DNA of 6,681 nucleotides from Microbacter sp049976245. Lineage in GTDB: Bacteria; Bacteroidota; Bacteroidia; Bacteroidales; Paludibacteraceae. The translations under genes were made by a program, and so were the position numbers. Below the pieces are notes generated by a model, which saw only the letters and a program-made list of their open reading frames with translations, ran no database searches and had not been told where the DNA came from. This document shows positions 1 to 6,275 of this stretch, piece after piece. The DNA lies in the NCBI GenBank assembly GCA_049976245.1, contig JBMFIQ010000073.1, forward strand, positions 1 through 6,681, read 5' to 3'. The stretch's first letter is position 1. Each line of letters starts with the position of its first letter.

Positions 1-11
1 GTCTTGACTTT

Positions 12-27
12 ATCCGATAAATCGGAT
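12..27. repeat. Perfect short palindrome
   Basis: Seven bases (ATCCGAT, 12-18) are followed by AA and by their exact reverse complement (ATCGGAT, 21-27). As RNA this would fold as a short stem with a small loop. No T-tract follows on either strand, so it is not a canonical terminator. It could be a dyad operator for a gene beyond the left edge, or part of the repeat cluster that follows. The match is seen directly; any function is unknown. Confidence 0.5.
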
Positions 28-39
28 TGTTCCAGTTGT

Positions 40-88
40 TTCCTTTTTGTTGTCAGGGGAACATCCCGCTTGCGGGGACAAAAAGGAA
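40..88. repeat. Nested inverted repeat with GC-rich inner hairpin
   Basis: An 11-bp perfect inverted repeat (TTCCTTTTTGT at 40-50, ACAAAAAGGAA at 78-88) encloses a second palindrome, CCCGC at 65-69 and GCGGG at 72-76. Read as plus-strand RNA the inner hairpin has a CUUG tetraloop closed by G-C, a known extra-stable loop; on the minus strand the loop would be CAAG. A direct repeat GTCAGGG sits at 52-58 and again at 89-95, so the second half may be a diverged partial duplication. Possible identities are a dispersed palindromic repeat (REP or MITE-like), a structured RNA, or an intergenic bidirectional stop signal. The pairing is seen directly; the identity is not known. Confidence 0.55.
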
Positions 89-97
89 GTCAGGGTC

Positions 98-118
98 ACA
101 GGGGCGGAAGCCCCTTGT
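98..118. repeat. GC-rich hairpin just downstream of the regulator stop codon
   Basis: GGGGC (101-105), GGAA (106-109) and GCCCC (110-114) make a perfect 5-bp stem. The stem extends by ACA (98-100) pairing with TGT (116-118) if T115 is bulged. As plus-strand RNA the loop GGAA is a GNRA tetraloop; as minus-strand RNA it is UUCC. It ends 21 bases beyond the regulator stop codon, where a transcript end might be expected. On the minus strand, however, the next T-run begins only about 12 bases past the stem, so it is a poor intrinsic terminator. It could protect the 3' end of the regulator mRNA or belong to the repeat cluster. Confidence 0.5.
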
Positions 119-139
119 AATGAACATGCAAAAGTTGAG

Positions 140-2914
140 TTATTCTTCATTTACTCTGTGATGTTGAGCATATTCTCCCGGACTTTCTTTAAAATAATCG
201 TGAAAACACTTGGCAAAGTAAGAAGGAGAAGTAAATCCGGTGGCATAGGCAATTTCCGAAATATTTTGCCGTGTTGTTTCAAGTAACAAGGCCCCTTGTC
301 TAAGTCGAATGATGCGCACCAATTCATTGGGAGAATAGTTTGTCATTGATTTTAATTTACGATACAACTGAACCCGCGAAAGGCCCAATTGTTTACCAAT
401 ATCATCCACATTTAATGCACTGTTAGCGATGTTCTTTTCAATGTATTGATGAAATTGATTGATAAATTCCTTGTCAAGATCCGATACGGAGGCTTTGATT
501 GCTCCAAATGTCTGATTTTCTCGGAAAAATTTTTTCAGTTGTTTTCTGTTTTCAATTAATTTTCTCACTCTCACCGTAAACAACTTTTCATTGAAAGGTT
601 TCTGAATGTAAGCATCTGCACCGCTTTCGAATCCAGTTGCTTTTTCTTCATCGAGCGAACAAGCAGTGAGCAATATGACAGGAATATGGCTGGTGGAAAG
701 GGTTTCTTTCACTTGACGACAAAGCTCAAATCCATTCATCCCATCCATCATCACATCGCTTATGATGAGTTCGGGCACATATTTCATCGCTTTCGCCAAT
801 CCATTTTCTCCATTGGCTGCTTCAAGTATGGTGTAGTCGGTTTGTAAAATGATTTTAATGTAGCTTCGAACATCGGCATTGTCTTCCACCAACAGAATGA
901 TCGGTTTTTCTGCTTTATGTAAAGCCTCATCCTGTAAATCTTCTATCTCAACATCTTCCGTGTTTTCTATTTGCAATAAAGGAGCGTGTGTTACTGTGGT
1001 TTCAGTAATAGCGTTCGTGGTTGGGATCTCTTTTTGTTGAAAAGGAAGATAAACGGTAAACTTTGTTCCATGTCCCTCTTCGCTTTCTATTTCTATTTTC
1101 CCGTGATGTAACTCTACTAACGCTTTGGTAAACGCTAACCCAATGCCTGATCCTGCAGCATACGGATCGACTTTATAAAATTGCTCAAAGATGTTTTTTA
1201 GCGATTCTTTGGGTATGCCTTTTCCGTCGTCCGATACCGAAAGCACGGCAAATGCTTCATCATTGATAATCTCTTTGGTAAGTTTTACGTCAATATGCCC
1301 ATTTTCACGTGTGTACTTAAAAGCATTGGAGAGAAGATTGAAGTAAATTTTTTCCAGTTTTTCTACATCCATCCAAATGATGAAAGATTCATCCGATGTT
1401 TTAACACGAAAATGAATGTGCTTGCGCTTGGCCAATTCTTTGAACGATATTGATTCCTCTTTCAAAAATAGTTTCAAATCGCTAAGCGTAAAATTGACGG
1501 GTAATTTTCCGTTTTCATATTTGCGGAAATCAATCAACTGGCTGATGAGGCTCAATAGTATATTGGCATTTTTACGCATCAACAGGAGCAGTCGTTGTTC
1601 ATCGCTTTTCAGGTTTGACGAGGAAAGCAATGTATCAATTGGGCCGGTGAGCAACGTCAGTGGCGTACGAAATTCATGCGAAATGTTGGTGAAGAAAGTA
1701 AGTTTTGCCTGCGTGGCTTCCTGCAGGTTTTTCGATAAGGCCAACAACTGTTCGTGCTGCACGGAGAGCGTCTCCTTTTGTTGCTCAATGGCTCTGTTTT
1801 TTTGCTCTAATTTTTTATTCAACCGGTTTTTCGAGCGATAAGCCATGATGGATACAAGCAACAATCCAATGGTTAACAACAAGATCATTAACGAGCCGTA
1901 AAGCATGTTTCTTTGGGTGGCAAATTGTGCTAAATTTTTATTTAGCAAGCCATTTAATTGAACAATCTTTTTCTGGTGATCGTTAATCTGATCGGTTTGT
2001 AATTGAATGATACGTGCATTTGATTTATCAACAGCGGCTGTGTAGAGCGTGTTCTCCCGTTGAAAAGGCTGATGATTCAAGATGGCAACGGCTGTCTGAA
2101 TGGCTTTTTCTCCGCCTGTCGGATAGATAAAGGTAGCTGTCAAAGCGCCATTGAGTACCTGTTCAATGCCGCCTCCTACTCCGGCTAAAGCGTCGATTCC
2201 CAGAAACGTAATACCTTTGTTGCGATGTGCCTCGAGAGCAGCTTGATAAGCCCCCATGGCCATTTCATCGTTGTGAGCAAATACCAAATTGATGCGTGAA
2301 TGTAGTTGCAATGCACTTTGCATTTCTTGTTTGGCTGGAGCACGCAACCATTTCCCGTCGCTTGAAAAGATGATGTGAATGTTTGGATACTTTGCAATGG
2401 CGCTCATGAACCCGTTATGACGTTCTGTTGCAGGCGTTGATCCCTGCAGTCCTTTGATTTCAACAATATTCCCTTTTCCTTTGAGCAGGTTGATCGCGTA
2501 ATTGCCCACATCTTTGCCAATAAGAAAATTATTGGCGCCCACAAAAGCCGTATATTGATCGGAGGCAATCTTGCGATCGACCATGATGACCGGAATTCCG
2601 GCTTTATAGGCTTTTTCTACAATAGGCGTAATGGGTTTCGCTTCGTTGGGGGAAACAATAAGCGCATCCACTTTTTCATTGATGAAATCCTGTATATCAC
2701 TTATTTGTTTGTTATTGTTGTCATAAGCGGTTTTAATTTCAATGCGAACATTTGGGTAGAATGATGCTTCGCGAAGCATTTCGTTGTTCATCGTACGTCG
2801 CCAGGCATCGTCGCTGCATTGCGAAACGCCAATAACAAAGGTGCGTTTGGGATTGTTGTTGTGACAAGAAAACAAAAATGACAAAAACCCCAGTAAAATC
2901 AGGTATCGAGCCAT
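140..2914 (-). CDS. Hybrid two-component system sensor/regulator with periplasmic sugar-binding domain (BT1754-like)
   Basis: This 924-residue single-chain regulator senses a sugar in the periplasm and activates transcription in the cytoplasm. Domains in order: a signal sequence with a lipobox-like LFSC ending at Cys17; a ribose-binding-protein-type domain (about 25-315); a short coiled segment; one membrane helix (about 341-359); a coiled coil (about 361-402); a HisKA domain with His413 in SHEFRTPLT; a HATPase with an N-box (Asn526/Asn530), DDGKGI (562-567) and GSGIGLA (588-594); an acidic linker of about 45 residues; a receiver with Glu677/Asp678, phosphoacceptor Asp720, Thr750 and Lys772; and an AraC-type double helix-turn-helix (about 815-918). 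All key residues are present. An in-frame TAA six codons upstream supports this start. The sensor-domain class and GH32 neighbour match the fructose sensor BT1754 of Bacteroides thetaiotaomicron; fructose as ligand is inferred. It lies 92 bp after the GH32 gene. Confidence 0.95.
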   Translation of the reverse strand: MARYLILLGFLSFLFSCHNNNPKRTFVIGVSQCSDDAWRRTMNNEMLREASFYPNVRIEIKTAYDNNNKQISDIQDFINEKVDALIVSPNEAKPITPIVEKAYKAGIPVIMVDRKIASDQYTAFVGANNFLIGKDVGNYAINLLKGKGNIVEIKGLQGSTPATERHNGFMSAIAKYPNIHIIFSSDGKWLRAPAKQEMQSALQLHSRINLVFAHNDEMAMGAYQAALEAHRNKGITFLGIDALAGVGGGIEQVLNGALTATFIYPTGGEKAIQTAVAILNHQPFQRENTLYTAAVDKSNARIIQLQTDQINDHQKKIVQLNGLLNKNLAQFATQRNMLYGSLMILLLTIGLLLVSIMAYRSKNRLNKKLEQKNRAIEQQKETLSVQHEQLLALSKNLQEATQAKLTFFTNISHEFRTPLTLLTGPIDTLLSSSNLKSDEQRLLLLMRKNANILLSLISQLIDFRKYENGKLPVNFTLSDLKLFLKEESISFKELAKRKHIHFRVKTSDESFIIWMDVEKLEKIYFNLLSNAFKYTRENGHIDVKLTKEIINDEAFAVLSVSDDGKGIPKESLKNIFEQFYKVDPYAAGSGIGLAFTKALVELHHGKIEIESEEGHGTKFTVYLPFQQKEIPTTNAITETTVTHAPLLQIENTEDVEIEDLQDEALHKAEKPIILLVEDNADVRSYIKIILQTDYTILEAANGENGLAKAMKYVPELIISDVMMDGMNGFELCRQVKETLSTSHIPVILLTACSLDEEKATGFESGADAYIQKPFNEKLFTVRVRKLIENRKQLKKFFRENQTFGAIKASVSDLDKEFINQFHQYIEKNIANSALNVDDIGKQLGLSRVQLYRKLKSMTNYSPNELVRIIRLRQGALLLETTRQNISEIAYATGFTSPSYFAKCFHDYFKESPGEYAQHHRVNEE

Positions 2915-2973
2915 CTCAAAAATAAAAGATTATAATGCAATTAGTACATCTCAAGTTGCGTTGACAATCAGTT

Positions 2974-3006
2974 CAAAGTTAATTCAAATTCTTGATGCAG
3001 ATCAAT
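2974..3006 (-). promoter_or_regulatory. Candidate Bacteroidota promoter of the regulator gene
   Basis: On the minus strand TAACTTTG (2974-2981) matches the Bacteroidota -7 consensus TAnnTTTG exactly. ATTG (3003-3006) lies 21 bases upstream in the place of the -33 TTTG element, directly after the GH32 stop codon. The expected transcription start is near 2967, giving a leader of about 50 bases before the ATG at 2914. This would let the sensor be made at a basal level independently of the enzyme genes. Readthrough from GH32 is also possible, since no clear terminator lies between them. Confidence 0.5.
2992..3005 (-). other. Small hairpin after the GH32 stop codon
   Basis: On the minus strand TTGAT, CTGC, ATCAA form a perfect 5-bp stem with a four-base loop, beginning two bases past the GH32 stop codon. 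It is AT-rich and has no T-run behind it, so termination would be weak at best. It overlaps the -33 part of the candidate regulator promoter, so a role as a regulatory dyad is equally possible. Chance is not excluded. Confidence 0.25.
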
Positions 3007-4554
3007 TTATTTCAATTTCCACAAAGTCATATTGTCAACTTCAACTGTTCCTTTGTCAGAAAAAAGTGACAATTGATTGTATGGTTTCGTTGGGAAGAAG
3101 ATGTCCGTCAATACCGATGTTCCGTTTTGTGCGAATACTTCGATGGATGCCGCGTCAATTAAAATATGGAGTTTCAACTGATGATTTTCCAATAGACAAG
3201 GTGCCGTTGCAACAACCGGAAAATCGGGGGAAAAACTGACAATTCCCGACTTTCTCCGATCCACAAACAGTTGTTTTTTTGCTGCATCGTATCCGACAAT
3301 CAATTTTTCATTCCTGTCATTACTCAACTCCATGCCAAATGTACCCTCGTTTTTTGATTCGACACGAAAAGTAATGCTCATTTCCATTGGACTTAATGCA
3401 AAAGGGACAGCGGTTGTAATGTTTTTCATCCCTGTTATTTGCAGTGGCTTCAAAGTGACACGTTCGGTGTGTAGTTTGGCAATCTCTCTGATTGGGCGAC
3501 TTTCCAATACATAACTTCCATGATCCTTCACAAGCGATAACGTGCGGGGAAAGGTCATGGCGCTTCTCCATTTCACAGTGGGCACTTTCTCTCCATATTG
3601 CCAGTTGCTCATCCACCCTAAAAAGATTCTTCTTCCATCTTTTGCCGGAATATCCGACCATGTAACGCCGGCGTAATCATTTTTTCCGTAATCGATCCAG
3701 CGTGTTTGGGTGTCATCCGGCGTGAATTGATGTCCGTTGAACTGACCCACGAAATATTGTGTGGCAGAACCACCGTTTGGTCCGCCGGGATTGATGCTGA
3801 CCAACAAGACCCATTTGGTTTGCTTACCACCATTCACTTTCAAAGGAAACAGATCTGGACATTCCCAAACGCCGTCATGTGCGCCAATCGTTTTGCCGAA
3901 GCTGCTTTGAAAAGTCCAGTGCCGTAAGTTTGATGAAGCATAAAATTGAATTTCGTCTCCTGCCGCAATGGCCATGATCCATCGGTGTGTCAGTGTATCC
4001 CAAATCACTTTTGAATCCCTGAAGTCACGAACGCCAGGATTTGGAACAATCGGATTTTTGGCATATTTTGTCCATGTTTTCCCATTATCTAAACTATATG
4101 CCATGCCGATATATTGGAATTTGTTACTGCCCAACTTTTCCAAAATTGGATTGTGATATGCAAAAACGGCAATCAGTGGAGGATTGTTTTTTGTCCCCAG
4201 ACCGGAAGTATTATTACTATCCACTACAGCACTTCCCGAAAAGATGTATCCCAACGAATCAGGATAAAGCGCAATGGGAAGATGTTTCCAATGTACCAAA
4301 TCACTACTGGTGGCATGTCCCCAATGCATCGGGCCCCACACGGTAGCATGAGGATAGTATTGATAAAAGAGATGATAAACGCCTTTGTAATAGACCAAGC
4401 CGTTGGGATCGTTCATCCACATCGAATCGGGAGTGAAATGAAAAGCAGGGCGGTAACTTTGTTGAATGTCATGTTTATTTTGTGGAGTCAATGCATAACA
4501 GGTAACCCAACTTAGGGAAAAACAAATAATGAACGACAGGCTTATTTTTTTCAT
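3007..4554 (-). CDS. Exported GH32 beta-fructosidase (levanase/invertase type)
   Basis: A 515-residue glycoside hydrolase family 32 enzyme that should release fructose from sucrose, fructo-oligosaccharides or fructans with retention. From the chosen start there is a signal peptide (1-21, ending CYA) followed by the five-bladed propeller. Its motifs are WMNDPNG (46-52, nucleophile Asp49), FRDSKV (178-183, stabiliser Asp180) and ECPD (231-234, acid/base Glu231). The C-terminal beta-sandwich carries the usual IDAASIEVFAQNG segment (466-478). The family's RDP motif reads RDS here, while the catalytic Asp is kept. The frame is open 24 codons further upstream, but that extension overlaps the trehalase gene and precedes the signal peptide, so ATG at 4554 is preferred. 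Cys19 does not sit in a lipobox, so the protein is probably soluble in the periplasm or secreted. Levan, inulin or sucrose preference cannot be read from sequence alone. It starts 29 bp after the trehalase and is probably co-transcribed with it. Confidence 0.94.
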   Translation of the reverse strand: MKKISLSFIICFSLSWVTCYALTPQNKHDIQQSYRPAFHFTPDSMWMNDPNGLVYYKGVYHLFYQYYPHATVWGPMHWGHATSSDLVHWKHLPIALYPDSLGYIFSGSAVVDSNNTSGLGTKNNPPLIAVFAYHNPILEKLGSNKFQYIGMAYSLDNGKTWTKYAKNPIVPNPGVRDFRDSKVIWDTLTHRWIMAIAAGDEIQFYASSNLRHWTFQSSFGKTIGAHDGVWECPDLFPLKVNGGKQTKWVLLVSINPGGPNGGSATQYFVGQFNGHQFTPDDTQTRWIDYGKNDYAGVTWSDIPAKDGRRIFLGWMSNWQYGEKVPTVKWRSAMTFPRTLSLVKDHGSYVLESRPIREIAKLHTERVTLKPLQITGMKNITTAVPFALSPMEMSITFRVESKNEGTFGMELSNDRNEKLIVGYDAAKKQLFVDRRKSGIVSFSPDFPVVATAPCLLENHQLKLHILIDAASIEVFAQNGTSVLTDIFFPTKPYNQLSLFSDKGTVEVDNMTLWKLK

Positions 4555-4558
4555 GTAA

Positions 4559-4568
4559 AATGTGAATT
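4559..4568 (-). repeat. Leader decamer AATTCACATT, copy before GH32
   Basis: AATTCACATT lies four bases before the GH32 ATG, and the identical decamer occurs 12 bases before the trehalase ATG (6216-6225). Neither leader has a purine-rich Shine-Dalgarno sequence, as is normal in Bacteroidota. The identity may be chance in AT-rich DNA, or a shared leader element acting in translation or regulation. The match is seen directly; function is not supported. Confidence 0.3.
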
Positions 4569-4583
4569 GAAAAATCAGTGTGT

Positions 4584-6203
4584 TTATTTTTCTTTTGACA
4601 ATGCTTGATATACCCCGTTGGTCCAACCAAAACCATCTTGTCCTGGGTATTCTCCGCCACCTCCCGGTTTGCTGGGATGAACCACGTCATACTTTTCGGT
4701 CATTTTGAAGGTTTTATGATAGATCAATTGATTCTCATTCAGCCAACGATACTTACATTCATTGGCTAATGTAGTATCATCATAATGACGCAATCCTTGT
4801 ATTGTGATCCATTGTAATGGTGCCCAACCATTGGGAGCATCCCATTGTTGTGATGTGAAATTTGTTGTTGTAACCAATCCTCCTTGATACAGAAAAAGCG
4901 ATTGAATGTTTTTTGCGACGGAGTCTGCTTGTTGCTTTGATGCTATTTTTACAAAAAGCGGAAAAACACCGGCCAACGAATAAACGTTTGTTTGATGATG
5001 CGTTTTGAAATTATAATCAAAAAAGAATCCTTTTGATTCGTTCCAACAATAAGTAGTGACAGCCTTTGCTCGTTCGTTGGCTTTTTTCAAATAATAAGCT
5101 GCCTTTTGAGGATTATGATCAATTTCAAAAGTTTTGGCAATCGTTATTTCCAAATGATAAAGCAAACAGTTCAAATCAACCGGAATGATCTCGGTGGCAT
5201 GAATGGTGTAAAGTGGAAATTGACCGTTTATTTTTATCAGCCATCTGCTTGAAAAATCCCATCCTGATTCAGCTCCGGCACGTAAATTTCGATAAATCTC
5301 TTCTTTCCTGGCAGAAGGATCGTATCGAACAGCTTCATTGGCTGTTGCAACATCTTGACGAAATGATTCAGGGCGAGGCGTTGTTTGACTGTCCCAATAC
5401 CGATTTAGGATGATTCCGTCCGGCATTCGAACAACATTGCGATAAACAGCCATTGAGTCGTAAAGTTTATCCGCTCCTTTCATCCAAAAAGCATATTCTG
5501 TCATTAATTCCTTTTGATATTTTACATACACGGCATCACCTTTGATAGAGGCTAAAAGCTCTACCATCAACGAAAAAAAAGGAGGTTGTGATCGACTAAG
5601 ATAATAAGTTCTGTTTCCGTTAGGAACGAATCCAAATGTTCGAATCATCCATGCAAAATTATCAACCATATCTTGAATCAAGTCATAGCGATGATCGGCT
5701 TTTAATCCTAACATGGTAAAATAGCTGTCCCAATAATAAATTTCGCGAAATCTACCCCCAGGGACAACGTAAGCGTATGGTAAAGGAATTAGCGTTCCGG
5801 CCGACCTTAAATCAGGTTGCCTGGTTAAAACATTCCATAAAAGCGAGATATGGCTGTTGATGTTGGTTGAATCGGAACGATAACTTGTTTGATTGTTCGG
5901 AATGATAAAGTTCTGTTGAATAAATGGTTTCAAAACACGTGCCAAGTGATGATCGTGAAGCGTTGCATATTTTTCAAGAATCATATTGACTGGATATCTG
6001 GGAATGCAATCAACAAATGTTTTACTGTCTGAAAAGATGCTGTCATTGCTTTGAACCGCAAAGAAAAGGTCTTTATAAAGTGATTCAGGTGATTGATATG
6101 GTTTTTGATGCTCTTGCCGAGGCAATGACAACGCATAACCGTTTATTGCTACAACAAGAAAAACAAAAAGACTTAATACAGTTTTAAGGAATGGCTTAAA
6201 CAT
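4584..6203 (-). CDS. Exported trehalase, GH37
   Basis: A 539-residue alpha,alpha-trehalase of family GH37, which hydrolyses trehalose to two glucoses with inversion. Both family signatures are present: PGGRFREIYYWDSY (148-161) and QWDAPNGWAP (453-462). So is the glycine-rich GGGGEYPGQDGFGW segment (514-527). By comparison with E. coli periplasmic TreA (Asp312 and Glu496), the catalytic acid is Asp316 in ESGWDFSSRW and the base is Glu503 in TEKYD. A hydrophobic signal peptide (about 1-24) starts at this ATG. The frame is open 20 codons further upstream, but that stretch is not signal-like and would hide the signal, so it is left out. The length is usual for bacterial GH37, without the C-terminal tail of TreA. 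The expected site is the periplasm. It lies between GH13 and GH32 genes, an uncommon setting. The frame is intact, including an A8 run at 5573-5580 (T8 in the coding strand). Confidence 0.95.
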   Translation of the reverse strand: MFKPFLKTVLSLFVFLVVAINGYALSLPRQEHQKPYQSPESLYKDLFFAVQSNDSIFSDSKTFVDCIPRYPVNMILEKYATLHDHHLARVLKPFIQQNFIIPNNQTSYRSDSTNINSHISLLWNVLTRQPDLRSAGTLIPLPYAYVVPGGRFREIYYWDSYFTMLGLKADHRYDLIQDMVDNFAWMIRTFGFVPNGNRTYYLSRSQPPFFSLMVELLASIKGDAVYVKYQKELMTEYAFWMKGADKLYDSMAVYRNVVRMPDGIILNRYWDSQTTPRPESFRQDVATANEAVRYDPSARKEEIYRNLRAGAESGWDFSSRWLIKINGQFPLYTIHATEIIPVDLNCLLYHLEITIAKTFEIDHNPQKAAYYLKKANERAKAVTTYCWNESKGFFFDYNFKTHHQTNVYSLAGVFPLFVKIASKQQADSVAKNIQSLFLYQGGLVTTTNFTSQQWDAPNGWAPLQWITIQGLRHYDDTTLANECKYRWLNENQLIYHKTFKMTEKYDVVHPSKPGGGGEYPGQDGFGWTNGVYQALSKEK

Positions 6204-6215
6204 GTTTGTTTTTTT

Positions 6216-6225
6216 AATGTGAATT
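6216..6225 (-). repeat. Leader decamer AATTCACATT, copy before trehalase
   Basis: Second copy of the decamer found before GH32 at 4559-4568. Here an A-rich stretch of 12 bases separates it from the ATG at 6203. Such A-rich sequence before the start codon is typical of efficiently translated Bacteroidota genes. Confidence 0.3.
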
Positions 6226-6259
6226 TCTGAAGCAATCTTTCCTGCAAAGTTATTCTGAA
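6225..6259 (-). promoter_or_regulatory. Candidate -7 element flanked by TTCAGAA direct repeats
   Basis: TAACTTTG (6245-6252) matches the Bacteroidota -7 consensus exactly and is the same octamer as in the candidate regulator promoter. No convincing TTTG lies at the -33 distance, so a promoter would probably need an activator. The heptamer TTCAGAA occurs on both sides (6253-6259 and 6225-6231), with starts 28 bases apart. Paired direct repeats are one form of activator site, but the upstream copy abuts the -7 box, which is not the usual activator position, so a repressor-type site or chance is equally possible. The 72-bp gap to the GH13 gene also allows simple co-transcription. Confidence 0.3.
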
Positions 6260-6275
6260 CCAATAAAATTCCACT

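Larger units (their letters stand above)
1..139. other. Non-coding region downstream of the regulator gene
   Basis: No coding sequence is supported here. The stretch lies after the stop codon of the hybrid regulator (140-142) and runs to the window edge. It holds three groups of inverted repeats, annotated separately at 12-27, 40-88 and 98-118. The part from about 52 to 114 is visibly richer in G and C than the AT-rich intergenic sequence elsewhere in the window. A plus-strand reading frame opens at 47 but runs into the antisense of the regulator gene and resembles no protein I recognise. The gene beyond position 1 cannot be seen. Confidence 0.7.

Noticed and set aside
98..118. Rho-independent terminator of the regulator gene
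   Set aside because: The stem is good, but no T-run follows it directly on the minus strand; the first T-rich stretch begins about 12 bases away. It is kept as a hairpin only.
47..286. Plus-strand frame of 79 codons opening in the palindrome cluster
   Set aside because: It starts inside the inverted repeats and mostly runs antisense to the regulator's C-terminal DNA-binding domain. It has no recognisable domain and no supported start signal.
1416..1841. Plus-strand frame of 141 codons inside the regulator gene
   Set aside because: It is antisense to the HisKA and membrane-helix region of an intact, well-supported gene. Its composition (many Ser, Cys, Phe, Asn) is that expected of a reverse-strand shadow.
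1890..2914. Separate LacI-type repressor or sugar-binding lipoprotein gene
   Set aside because: The sugar-binding part is in frame with the membrane helix, kinase, receiver and AraC domain with no stop between them. It is one fused protein, not two genes.
4114..4515. Plus-strand frame of 133 codons inside the GH32 gene
   Set aside because: Fully antisense to conserved GH32 coding sequence, with no protein-like features.
5573..5580. Programmed frameshift at the A8 run in the trehalase (T8 in the coding strand)
   Set aside because: The reading frame continues unbroken through both family signatures, so no frameshift is needed.
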